Part shown: piece after piece, positions 40,784-48,737 of the stretch | How the letters are laid out: each line of letters begins with the position of its first letter | How positions within the stretch are numbered: position 1 is the first letter of the stretch | From: Anaerolineae bacterium | Lineage (GTDB): Bacteria > Chloroflexota > Anaerolineae > Fen-1058 | Direction of reading: 5' to 3' | Assembly (NCBI GenBank): GCA_003154115.1 | Contig: PMCF01000291.1 | Coordinates: 27,335-89,279, forward strand | DNA: 61,945 nt | The notes under the pieces: generated by a model | The model's database searches: none | Seen by the model: only the letters and a program-made list of their open reading frames with translations | Told to the model about the DNA's origin: nothing | Made by a program: the position numbers and the translations under genes

Positions 40784-41473
40784 TCACTGTACCTTGTCAC
40801 TAAACTTGTAGCCCACCCCGTACACGGTCAAGAGATACGTCGGGTCACGCGGCTCGTCGCCCAGCTTCTGCCGCAGGTTCTTGATGTGCACGTCGATGCT
40901 GCGCTCGTAGCCCTCGTAAGCTTCGCCCTGCGCCACATCCAGCAGATCCATGCGGCTAAACGCGCGTCCGGGTTGAGAAGCCATGACCAGCAGAATATTG
41001 AATTCGCTGGGGGTGAGATCGATCGATCGGTTGTGTAGCTGCACTTCATGCTTGAGCGGATCGATCGACAGTGCGCCGATCGTAATCAGTCCAGATTGCT
41101 CGGGCACCGCAGTCGATCGGCGCAGCACCGTACGCACGCGGGCCACCACCTCGCGCGGGCTGAACGGCTTCGTGATGTAATCATCCGCGCCGATTTCGAG
41201 GCCGATCAGCCGATCGGTTTCCTCCACGCGCGCCGTCAACATGATGATGGGCACGTTGCTGTCGCGGCGAATCGCACGGCACACGTCGATGCCATCCAGC
41301 TGCGGCAGATTGAGATCGAGCACGATCAGATCAGGCTGTTCATGACGAAACACGGCGAGAGCCTGTGACCCATCGGACGCGGTGATAACCCGGAAACCGC
41401 TTTGTTCAAGGTACGCGCGCACCACTTTGACAATTTCCAGTTCGTCGTCGACGACGAGAATCTTCTGGCTCAT
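40784..41473 (-). CDS. OmpR-family response regulator
   Basis: The 229-residue product has a receiver domain with the phosphorylated Asp in DLIVLDLNLP near residue 52, the conserved T/K positions (MLTARVEE, YITKPFSP) and a C-terminal winged helix (ALSIDPLKHEVQLHNRSIDLTPSEFNIL to YLLTVYGVGYKF). It pairs with the kinase at 39569. Its likely target is the direct repeat at 42204-42224 upstream of the Met-rich secreted protein. The promoter is weak to the eye (TAACAT 6 bp before the start), after a terminator at 41496. Confidence 0.95.
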   Translation of the reverse strand: MSQKILVVDDELEIVKVVRAYLEQSGFRVITASDGSQALAVFRHEQPDLIVLDLNLPQLDGIDVCRAIRRDSNVPIIMLTARVEETDRLIGLEIGADDYITKPFSPREVVARVRTVLRRSTAVPEQSGLITIGALSIDPLKHEVQLHNRSIDLTPSEFNILLVMASQPGRAFSRMDLLDVAQGEAYEGYERSIDVHIKNLRQKLGDEPRDPTYLLTVYGVGYKFSDKVQ

Positions 41474-41495
41474 GTGCCTATGTTACCATGAATAA

Positions 41496-41524
41496 GGAGG
41501 GGCGACTCAATGAGTCGCCCCTCC
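41496..41524 (-). terminator. Terminator after Met-rich protein gene
   Basis: GGAGGGGCGACTCA and TGAGTCGCCCCTCC are perfect 14-bp arms around one base, with TTATT on the minus-strand side and a T-run on the plus side. It separates the secreted-protein gene from the regulator gene. Confidence 0.7.
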
Positions 41525-41546
41525 CCAGTTTTTCTGCGGTTCTGGT

Positions 41547-42158
41547 TTAGCCTTGCGGGCCAGCCGGCTGCGCGCCACGGCCCATCATGCCACCACGGCC
41601 ACCCATCATCCCGCCAGGGACGCGACCACCCATCATGCCGAGACCAAAGCCCTGCTCAAAGTTGAACATCGGCATGTCATCCATGTGGTCGAGCATCCAG
41701 TCTGCTTGCTCCTGGGTCATGACGCCCTGCTTCACCAACTCAGCGAATGAAGTCTTCATCGCCTCAAGCGCAGTGGTCTTCAAGGTGTCCACAGAGACAC
41801 CTTTGGCCTGTGCCAGTTGAGCGACCGTCTGGCCGTTCTGCAGAGCTGTATTCAATTCAGCATACGTCAGACCCAATTTCTTCGCGACGGCCGTCCATAC
41901 TTGCTCGTGCATCCCATCAGCGCCCATCATCACGCCATGCATCGGCATCGTGTTGGTGTAGGTGCCGCCCTGGCCGCCCATCATCCCGCCAGGGACGCCA
42001 TACGGCGCCGTGCCGCTGAACGGGCAGGTGTAGCCGCTCACCGCACAAGTCGCATTCGGCTGGCCGAACAGATTGCCCACCTGCGCCGACGCGAGCACCA
42101 CATTGCCCAGCGCAATCACCGCCACAATCGTCACTGCAATAATCAAAACCTTCTTCAC
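41547..42158 (-). CDS. Secreted Met/Gly-rich small protein
   Basis: The 203-residue product starts at a GTG with a GGAGG ribosome site and has a signal peptide (VLIIAVTIVAVIALGNVVLASA). The mature part is split by a helical domain (about 85-155: VAKKLGLTYAELNTALQNGQ, then VMTQEQADWMLDHMDDM) between Met/Gly-rich segments (PGGMMGGQGG, GLGMMGGRVPGGMMGGRGG). Similar proteins are often near copper- or silver-handling genes. Here it precedes a two-component pair whose sensor loop has the same composition. It is probably the main target of that pair. Confidence 0.8.
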   Translation of the reverse strand: MKKVLIIAVTIVAVIALGNVVLASAQVGNLFGQPNATCAVSGYTCPFSGTAPYGVPGGMMGGQGGTYTNTMPMHGVMMGADGMHEQVWTAVAKKLGLTYAELNTALQNGQTVAQLAQAKGVSVDTLKTTALEAMKTSFAELVKQGVMTQEQADWMLDHMDDMPMFNFEQGFGLGMMGGRVPGGMMGGRGGMMGRGAQPAGPQG

Positions 42159-42195
42159 GTTACGCCTCCAGATATTTTGCTGTTTGCTTGCCGTT

Positions 42196-42224
42196 ACTAT
42201 ACCAGGAACTTGTTAGGAACTTGT
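42196..42224 (-). promoter_or_regulatory. Promoter with 11-bp-spaced direct repeats (regulator site)
   Basis: The minus strand shows ACAAGTTCCT twice (42224-42215 and 42213-42204), 11 bp apart, overlapping the expected -35. TATAGT (42201-42196) follows. Direct repeats one helical turn apart at the -35 are the standard layout of an OmpR-family activator site. Confidence 0.6.
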
Positions 42225-42242
42225 GAAGAAGGCGTAGGCGAA

Positions 42243-43145
42243 TCATGAGGATTTGCCGGCCGGATCATCTTTGCCAATTTTGTCAAAGCGTACGATGAGC
42301 TGCTGCGGACGAATGGCCGACTTCCCTTTCACACGCGCTTTGGCCAGCTGCACGTATTTCTCGATCGTTTCATAACCCACATACTGACGGTCGAGTTGTT
42401 CGGCCACCTTGAGGGTCTGGCCCGATCCCGCAAAGGGATCGAGCACGACATCACCGGCATACGAATAGAGTCGAATCAAACGATCGGGAATTTCTTCAGG
42501 GAACGGGCAGGGATGATCGATCATAGCGGGCGGCACGGGCGCAATGTGCCAGACGTTGTTGGCGATGTCCATCGTAAACAGCCGGTTGATCGGAAAAGCC
42601 GATTTTTTCTTCTCCTCCCCGGTGACCTGTTTGTAGATCGGGTCGCCGGGCTTGCGAAAAACCAGGATATACTCGGTCATGATGTTGGGATAGTAATAAC
42701 CGGGATACGGCTTCTGGATCGTCACCCCGGCGCGCTTTACTCCCGCAGTGCATTTGTGCCAGATGATATCTTGATGAAATTGCCAGCCCGATCGGCTGAG
42801 CCTTGCGATCAGATCGAAGGGAACGGGGTAATGTTGTCCCTTCAGCAGCACCGTGCCGATCACGATGGCGCAGAAGCCGCCGGGCTTAGTCACACGGTGT
42901 ACTTCCTTAAAGATGCGCTCCAACCAGGCGAGATAGTCTTCATAATCGGCATAGCCCAGCGCGTATTTTCGCGTGCGATAGTGCTGCGCTTTGTCCGAGG
43001 CATGAATGTCGTAATCGATCGCATTCCAATAGGGTGGCGAGGTCACCGTCAGCGCCACCCTATCATCGCCCAGCTCGGGCATGGCTTCGCACGAATGTGC
43101 GTAAATGTGTTTGAACTTTTTAGGAGAAGCAGGAAGGGATTTCAT
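42243..43145 (-). CDS. Orphan beta-class DNA methyltransferase (probably m4C)
   Basis: The 300-residue product shows the catalytic motif TSPPYWNAIDYD near residue 27, before the SAM-binding LDPFAGSGQTLKVAEQL near residue 225. This order defines the beta class. TSPPYW is most often seen in N4-cytosine enzymes, though N6-adenine members exist. Start at ATG 43145, 7 bp after a TATACT box, so probably leaderless. No restriction endonuclease or specificity gene is adjacent, so it acts alone or has a regulatory role. Confidence 0.9.
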   Translation of the reverse strand: MKSLPASPKKFKHIYAHSCEAMPELGDDRVALTVTSPPYWNAIDYDIHASDKAQHYRTRKYALGYADYEDYLAWLERIFKEVHRVTKPGGFCAIVIGTVLLKGQHYPVPFDLIARLSRSGWQFHQDIIWHKCTAGVKRAGVTIQKPYPGYYYPNIMTEYILVFRKPGDPIYKQVTGEEKKKSAFPINRLFTMDIANNVWHIAPVPPAMIDHPCPFPEEIPDRLIRLYSYAGDVVLDPFAGSGQTLKVAEQLDRQYVGYETIEKYVQLAKARVKGKSAIRPQQLIVRFDKIGKDDPAGKSS

Positions 43146-43152
43146 AGCGACA

Positions 43153-43181
43153 AGTATAGCTGGAACGCGGACGCCAGTCAA
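43153..43181 (-). promoter_or_regulatory. Strong leaderless promoter of the methyltransferase gene
   Basis: TTGACT (43181-43176), 17-bp spacer, TATACT (43158-43153), then 7 bp to the ATG at 43145. The best example in the window of a promoter that leaves no 5' leader. Confidence 0.75.
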
Positions 43182-43254
43182 ACCTCATCGGGTTTATGCA
43201 CAGTGTGCCTTTACCAGATACAGGCAGATTTATCGGATTCGGTTATTGATCAAT

Positions 43255-43284
43255 TTGGCCGGGGATTGACACCCGTGCTATACT
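43255..43284 (+). promoter_or_regulatory. Possible promoter of the decahaem gene
   Basis: TTGGCC, an 18-bp spacer, TATACT. If used, the decahaem transcript has a leader of over 300 nt containing the hairpin at 43411-43449. Otherwise the gap 43146-43609 holds no gene I can support. Confidence 0.35.
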
Positions 43285-43410
43285 GTAGTAGCCAACCTTC
43301 CCTTTCGACCGCCTGGCGTCCGTGATGTCATGCACACGTGATGTTTGTCATCTATTACCATGATAGACAGCACTGACCTCTAATGTAAGATTAATCGAAA
43401 ATATGAGAAC

Positions 43411-43449
43411 TGGGTTAAACGCCCCACGCTGTGTGGGGTGTTTAACCCA
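43411..43449. promoter_or_regulatory. Long hairpin upstream of the decahaem gene
   Basis: TGGGTTAAACGCCCCAC pairs with GTGGGGTGTTTAACCCA (one mismatch). No T-tract follows, so it is not an ordinary terminator. It lies about 160 nt before the start at 43610 and could be an operator or a leader RNA element. Confidence 0.45.
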
Positions 43450-43609
43450 CGCCTAGGACTGGAGCTGCATCAATGTAGTTATGGCTGTTTTCGTATATGA
43501 AGATGCACCCGGCCTACCTACTTCACACTCAGGAGGTGCCAAGCCAGAAGCTTTATTCGTCACGTTTTCCCCGCAACAATTTGATTACTCGCATTGAGGA
43601 GGAAGGACT

Positions 43610-45943
43610 ATGTCCAAAAAGTTAGTGATTCTCGTGAGTGTATTGTTGTTAGGTGCTTTCGTGTTGGCGGCATGCGGAACTCCAGCGCCAGCGCCCACGC
43701 AAGCACCGGTACAGGCCACGCAGGCGCCTGCCAAGCCGACGGATGCTCCCAAGCCCACAGAGCCTCCTAAGCCGACCGATGTGCCGAAGCCGACTGAAGT
43801 GCCGATGGTTATTCCCAACCTGGATGCCTTTAAGGCTTCAGGCCATGCCGATACGAAAGCCGCAGCCTTCAATGACTGGAACGCGGACAATCCGGCTGAG
43901 GTTCCAACCGCTTGCGCACGTTGCCACACTTCGCCCGGTTTCCAGGAGTTCATCTCCACGGGCAAAGTCGCTAAAGGGATTCCTGCTCCTGCCGGCACGT
44001 TTGAGTGCATGACTTGCCACAATGCGACTGCTTCAGCGCTGGTGTCGGTGACTTTCCCATCGGGCAAGGTCGTCAACACTTCTGAAGAAGGCGAAGCGCT
44101 CTGCATGACCTGCCACCAAGGGCGCCAGTCCAAAGTGAGCGTGGATAAGCAAATTGCCACCTTCAAAGTTACCGATGTTGATACCGTTGTCGCACCTATC
44201 AAGGACGACAAGGGCAATGACGTGACGTTCAGCTTCCTTAACGTCCACTACTTTGCTGCAGGCGGCACCTTGTACGGCTCCCAGGCTCAGATGGGTTATG
44301 AGTACGATGGCAAGGTCTACGACCCGAAGTTCCGTCACGTTGAAGAGATGGACACGTGCGTCGCCTGTCACGATCAACATGGCACCAAGGTCAAAGTTGA
44401 GAAGTGCGCCGAGTGCCACCAGGGTGTAAAGACCGTCGATGATCTGAAGAACATCCGGCAGAACGGTTCACTGGTGGACTACAATGGTAATGGCGATATC
44501 AAAGAAGGCATTGCCGCTGAGATTAAAGGCTTACAGAACACCCTGTATGCTTCGATCCAGGCGTATGCCACGGAAGTTGCCAAGACCCCGATCGTCTATG
44601 ACGAAGCCACCAATCCGTACTTTTTCGTTGCGGACAAGGATGGTAAGATCGCCAAAGACGACAAGGGCGCGGCCGTCCGGTACAACGCGTTCACCGCTCG
44701 CTTGCTGAAAGCCACCTACAACTACCAGGTCACTGTCAAGGATCCGGGTGCTTTTGCGCACAACGGCAAGTACGTCATCGAGTTGCTGTATGACTCGATC
44801 GAGGATCTCAACGGCAAGATTTCCAAGCCGGTCGATATGACGAAATTGGCGCGCAATGATGCCGGTCACTTTGCGGGTGATACCGAACCGTTCCGTCACT
44901 GGGATAGCGCGGGTGTGGTGGATGCGGGTTGCGCCAAGTGCCACAGTGCCACAGGTCTACCGGTCTACCTCGCCAACAACGGTACGGAGATCGTGACGCA
45001 GAATGGTATTCAGTACACAGGTATCGTGGGCCAGCCGGTGTCGAATGGCTTCGCTTGCGCGACCTGCCATGACGCCAGCAACTTCCCCAATCGCCGCGCG
45101 GTCGTCAGCGTGCCATTCCCCAACGGCAAGACGTTGACCTTCAGCACCGAAAAGGATGATAAGGGCAATCTGAAGCCGGTCGATGCCAACTTGTGCATCG
45201 AATGCCATCAGGGGCGTGAATCTACGGTGACCATGAATAACGCTATTGCGGCTGCCAAGCCCAAGTCGGTTGACGAAGTGGTCATGAAGGCCGACGGCAA
45301 GACGCCCGCTCTGTCCTTCCGGAACGTGCACTACTTCGCTGCCGGCGCGACGCTATTCGGCGATGCGGCACAGGGCGCTTATCAATATGACGGCCAGAAG
45401 TATAACGGCCAGAACCTTGAGCACCCGCTCAACAAGTGCACCGATTGCCACGATGTCCATGCCTTGACGGTGAAGGTGGATAAGTGCACGGCCTGTCATA
45501 CCACTGTAAAGACCCTGGCTGATCTGGAGAACATCCGCATGAGCCCGGTGGACTACAACGGCAACAGTGATGTCACCGAAGGCATCTTCAAGGAAGTCGA
45601 TTCCTTCCGCACCGCTTTGTACGCTGCGATCCAGAAGTACGCCGCCGATAAAGCTGGCACGCCGATCGTCTATGACGCGGCTAACTATCCGTACTTCTTC
45701 GTGGCAGACAAGGATGGCAACAAGGCGAAGGATGACAAGGGTGCTGCGATCGGCTACAACGCCTTTACGCCGCGCTTGCTGAAGGCCACCTACAACTACC
45801 AGTACTCCATTAAGGATCCTGGTGCGTTCGCCCACAATCCGAAGTACGTCATGCAGTTCCTGTATGACTCCATCAAAGATCTCGGCGGCGACGTGAAGGG
45901 TCTCACTCGACCTGAAGTGACGGTTCCACCCGCCACCAAGTAG
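43610..45943 (+). CDS. Decahaem c-type cytochrome lipoprotein, internally duplicated
   Basis: The 777-residue product has a lipobox LAAC and a Pro/Thr/Lys-rich stalk (residues 22-70). Two homologous halves follow, each with five CXXCH motifs: CARCH, CMTCH, CMTCH, CVACH, CAECH and then CAKCH, CATCH, CIECH, CTDCH, CTACH. Shared blocks include NVHYFAAG, VDYNGN and ATYNYQ. Each half also repeats FFVADKDG...AKDDKGAA and YNAF(T)xRLLKATYNY. It is anchored on the outer face and probably passes electrons to or from extracellular partners. A GAGGAGGAAGG ribosome site precedes the start. Confidence 0.93.
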   Translation: MSKKLVILVSVLLLGAFVLAACGTPAPAPTQAPVQATQAPAKPTDAPKPTEPPKPTDVPKPTEVPMVIPNLDAFKASGHADTKAAAFNDWNADNPAEVPTACARCHTSPGFQEFISTGKVAKGIPAPAGTFECMTCHNATASALVSVTFPSGKVVNTSEEGEALCMTCHQGRQSKVSVDKQIATFKVTDVDTVVAPIKDDKGNDVTFSFLNVHYFAAGGTLYGSQAQMGYEYDGKVYDPKFRHVEEMDTCVACHDQHGTKVKVEKCAECHQGVKTVDDLKNIRQNGSLVDYNGNGDIKEGIAAEIKGLQNTLYASIQAYATEVAKTPIVYDEATNPYFFVADKDGKIAKDDKGAAVRYNAFTARLLKATYNYQVTVKDPGAFAHNGKYVIELLYDSIEDLNGKISKPVDMTKLARNDAGHFAGDTEPFRHWDSAGVVDAGCAKCHSATGLPVYLANNGTEIVTQNGIQYTGIVGQPVSNGFACATCHDASNFPNRRAVVSVPFPNGKTLTFSTEKDDKGNLKPVDANLCIECHQGRESTVTMNNAIAAAKPKSVDEVVMKADGKTPALSFRNVHYFAAGATLFGDAAQGAYQYDGQKYNGQNLEHPLNKCTDCHDVHALTVKVDKCTACHTTVKTLADLENIRMSPVDYNGNSDVTEGIFKEVDSFRTALYAAIQKYAADKAGTPIVYDAANYPYFFVADKDGNKAKDDKGAAIGYNAFTPRLLKATYNYQYSIKDPGAFAHNPKYVMQFLYDSIKDLGGDVKGLTRPEVTVPPATK

Positions 45944-45964
45944 TTGGCGTGCAGTAAGGTACAG

Positions 45965-46001
45965 AAAACCTCCCAAAGGCTGCGCGCTTTTGGGAGGTTT
46001 T
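45965..46001 (+). terminator. Terminator after decahaem gene
   Basis: AAAACCTCCCAAAGGC, TGCG, then GCTTTTGGGAGGTTTT. The A-run and T-run make it bidirectional in principle. Confidence 0.85.
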
Positions 46002-46099
46002 CGAGAACATTCGACATGCCTGAAAGGGCGACAGATGGCACTTCGCTCCACCGCGCTGCTGCGTTAAAATTAAGTCGATGTCGTGCGCGATGAGGGCGG

Positions 46100-47593
46100 T
46101 TGGTGGGTCGACCGTACAACATGGTGTTGATCTTCTTCATCTATGGCCTCGCGTTTTTCTGTATGGGCTTGGCCATCACGCTGGAAGCCAATCGTGGTTC
46201 GGACACGCGCTTGCGACACGGCTTGCGCGCGTTAGCGATCTTCGGGATTCTTCACAGCATCCACGAATGGCTCGACATGTTTGAGCAGCTAAACATGCTG
46301 CCCGGTCACGATTTGGACCCGGTCGTGTGGCGTACCGCGCGCCTCGCCCTGTTGGAGTTCTCATTCCTATTTCTCGCGGCATTCGGTGCAACGCTTTTGC
46401 CGCGCATCAAGGATTTCAACCGTGCGAGCATCCTGGTCCCCGTGACGCTCGCGACGGTCTGGGGGATGGGTATCGTCATTGTGCGCTACTCCTTTACGAT
46501 CGACACCGGCCTATGGGATGTAGCCGACGTGTGGACGCGCTATGCGGTCGCTGTACCGGCCGGGCTGCTGGCCTGCCTCGGCCTGTTGGGACAGCGGCGC
46601 GTCTTCAGAGAGGCTGGTCTGGAGCAATTTGGCCGAGCGGCTTTGCTGGCCGCGTTGGCTTTTGCGTTCTATAGTTTGATTGGCCAGACGTTCGTGCACG
46701 CGAGTGCCTTGCCTCCCTCAACCGTAGTTAACGAAGATCTGTTCTTGCGCACCTTCGGTTTTCCCGTTCAACTCTTACGAGCCGGCGCAGCCGTGGTGTC
46801 GGCCTGGGCCGTCGTTCGTTTCCTGCACTCCTTTGAAGTTGAGACACAACATAAGATTGCCGAGTTGCAGGCAACGCAATTGCACGAAGCTCAGCGCCGC
46901 GAAGCGCTACGCGGCAGGTTATTGAGGCAAGTCGTTTCGGCGCAAGAGGCCGAACGACAGCGCATCGCGCGCGAACTGCACGACGCGACCGGCCAATCGC
47001 TGACGGCTATCGGTCTGGGCCTGCGCGGCGTTTCAAACTTGCTCCGGCTGGATGTCGACAAAGCGGCCGGGCAACTGCGGCAGATTGAAGGGCTGGTCGC
47101 ACGTGCCCTGGATGATCTGCAACGGCTCATTGCCGACTTGCGTCCCTCACATCTGGATGATTTGGGACTGCCGGCGACGCTGCGGTGGTATGCCGGTGAA
47201 GTACAAAGCCGCGCTCCTTTGATGGTTACCGTCGAGATCAGTGGTGAACCCCGCCCGATCGATCCCACTGCCAATACAGCTTTGTTTAGAGTCGCCCAAG
47301 AGGCATTGACCAACGTAACTAAACATGCCCAGGCCACTCACGCCGCCGTGCGGCTGTCTTATTTGCCGGCGGTGGTCATGCTGCAAGTCAAAGATGATGG
47401 TCAGGGTTTTGAGGTGCATGCGCCAACACCGCGCCCCACTTGGGGCTTATTGGGCATGGAAGAACGTGCCGCCTTGCTGGGCGGGTATATGGCGGTTCAA
47501 TCACAGCCGGGGCATGGCGCATGCGTTGAGATGACGGTGCCTTATCATCCCCAAACGGAGATCGGCGATGACGACACGGCTGCTCCTCGTTGA
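46100..47593 (+). CDS. NarL-type sensor histidine kinase with multi-TM sensor
   Basis: The 497-residue kinase has about seven membrane segments in residues 8-255, without a large external domain. A linker helix follows, then HisKA_3 with AEAERQRIARELHDATGQSL (phospho-His near residue 294) and an HATPase domain (FRVAQEALTNVTKHAQA, VKDDGQGF, GLLGMEERAALLGG). The start is uncertain: TTG at 46100, GTG at 46103 or ATG at 46121. Its stop overlaps the regulator start by 26 bp. It lies between the decahaem gene and the duplicated cytochrome operon and probably controls one or both. Confidence 0.88.
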   Translation: MVGRPYNMVLIFFIYGLAFFCMGLAITLEANRGSDTRLRHGLRALAIFGILHSIHEWLDMFEQLNMLPGHDLDPVVWRTARLALLEFSFLFLAAFGATLLPRIKDFNRASILVPVTLATVWGMGIVIVRYSFTIDTGLWDVADVWTRYAVAVPAGLLACLGLLGQRRVFREAGLEQFGRAALLAALAFAFYSLIGQTFVHASALPPSTVVNEDLFLRTFGFPVQLLRAGAAVVSAWAVVRFLHSFEVETQHKIAELQATQLHEAQRREALRGRLLRQVVSAQEAERQRIARELHDATGQSLTAIGLGLRGVSNLLRLDVDKAAGQLRQIEGLVARALDDLQRLIADLRPSHLDDLGLPATLRWYAGEVQSRAPLMVTVEISGEPRPIDPTANTALFRVAQEALTNVTKHAQATHAAVRLSYLPAVVMLQVKDDGQGFEVHAPTPRPTWGLLGMEERAALLGGYMAVQSQPGHGACVEMTVPYHPQTEIGDDDTAAPR

Positions 47594-48206
47594 TGATCAC
47601 CGGGTGGTGCGATCGGGCCTGCGCCTGCTGTTGGACAATGAGGTCGATCTGACCATCGTCGGCGAAACAGGAACCGGGCAGGAAGCATTGCAGCTCGTCG
47701 AGCAGCTGCAGCCCGATCTCGTGTTGATGGATATCGGCCTGCCGGACTTATCAGGCATTGATGTTACCTATCAGATCAAACAGCGCTGGCCGGATGTGGC
47801 TATCGTCGCGCTAACGATTCATGAGGACGAAGAGTATTTCTTCAAGATGCTGCAAGCCGGGGTGAACGGCTACGTGACCAAACGGGCCGCGCCCGAAGAG
47901 TTGCTGACGGCCGTGCGCACCACCATCGCCGGCGGTGTGTATCTGTGCCCGTCGTTGGCCAGGCTATTGGTGCAGGATTATCTATCCGGCGAGCGCTCTG
48001 ATAAATTGGACGGGCTGACCGAACGCGAACAGGAAATCCTGGCGCAGCTGGCCGAAGGCGCCAGCAATGAAGCGATTGCCGAAACCTTGGGCATCTCGCA
48101 GAAGACCGTCAATCGCCATCGCGAAAACATCATGCGCAAGTTGGATCTGCATTCGCGCGCCGATCTGGTGAAGTACGCCATCCGCAAGGGGATCATTCAA
48201 ATCTGA
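47568..48206 (+). CDS. NarL/FixJ-family response regulator
   Basis: The 212-residue product has a receiver domain with LVLMDIGLPD (phospho-Asp near residue 54), LTIHEDEEY and the conserved Lys in YVTKRAAP. A LuxR-type helix-turn-helix (LTEREQEILAQLAEGASNEA, then ISQKTVNRHRENIMRKL) ends the protein. It is translationally coupled to the kinase upstream. Partner genes suggest control of the cytochrome operons. Confidence 0.95.
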   Translation: MTTRLLLVDDHRVVRSGLRLLLDNEVDLTIVGETGTGQEALQLVEQLQPDLVLMDIGLPDLSGIDVTYQIKQRWPDVAIVALTIHEDEEYFFKMLQAGVNGYVTKRAAPEELLTAVRTTIAGGVYLCPSLARLLVQDYLSGERSDKLDGLTEREQEILAQLAEGASNEAIAETLGISQKTVNRHRENIMRKLDLHSRADLVKYAIRKGIIQI

Positions 48207-48235
48207 AGAGAGTGTTTCTTAAAGCTAGGCAGTCC

Positions 48236-48372
48236 GTCATTCCCGCGTGCTTCTAGCGGGAATCCAGCTATCCGGCCAGCGCTAATCGCCAATCGGCACG
48301 GTAGATGCCCGACACGTCGTACCCGGCACGTTGTTGCCGGCGACGCGCTAGGCGAAAGCGTTCGGGCATGAC
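48236..48372. repeat. Composite palindromic repeat, copy B
   Basis: It begins GTCATTCCCGC...GCGGGAATCCAGC and ends TTCGGGCATGAC. The interior has CGTCGTACCCGGCACG and GCCGGCGACGCGCTAGGCG, which are reverse complements of words in copy A (1006-1178). It sits between the regulator gene and the cytochrome operon. Confidence 0.75.
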
Positions 48373-48521
48373 AGCATCGACCATTTAAGAAACAGTCTCT
48401 GAGGAGTATCGATCGGGCTGGAAACACGCCGCTCAGGTTTCCTCTCTGAGGGCGCACACGACAACAAGCACGTTGGGATTCCTGTCACACATGTCGTTTG
48501 AATTCGCTGTCGGAGGGTCGC

Positions 48522-48737
48522 ATGCAACAAGGAACTGAAGGCCCCATCTTTCTGATTGAAGCGGTGCTGTTCGTTCTCCGCTGCCTGGTGCCGTTGTTGT
48601 TAATGTTGGGCGTGTCGTATCTCTTGAAGCGGCTCGGCTTGATTACTCCGCCGCCGCCCCCCCCACCCGATCAAAACAACGGCCACAACGGAAACCACAA
48701 GAACAATGGAGGAGGTGTGGCGCATGGTAAAGTCTAG
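48522..48737 (+). CDS. Small membrane protein heading the cytochrome operon
   Basis: The 71-residue product has one membrane segment (about 12-40, LIEAVLFVLRCLVPLLLMLG), a run of seven prolines and an Asn/Gly/His-rich tail. It starts after a CGGAGG ribosome site and overlaps the next gene by 14 bp. It could be an assembly or anchoring subunit of the cytochrome complex; there is no family I recognise. Confidence 0.7.
   Translation: MQQGTEGPIFLIEAVLFVLRCLVPLLLMLGVSYLLKRLGLITPPPPPPPDQNNGHNGNHKNNGGGVAHGKV

Noticed and set aside
42396-43325. A 309-codon plus-strand frame
   Set aside because: It is antisense to the DNA methyltransferase, which has motifs in the right order.
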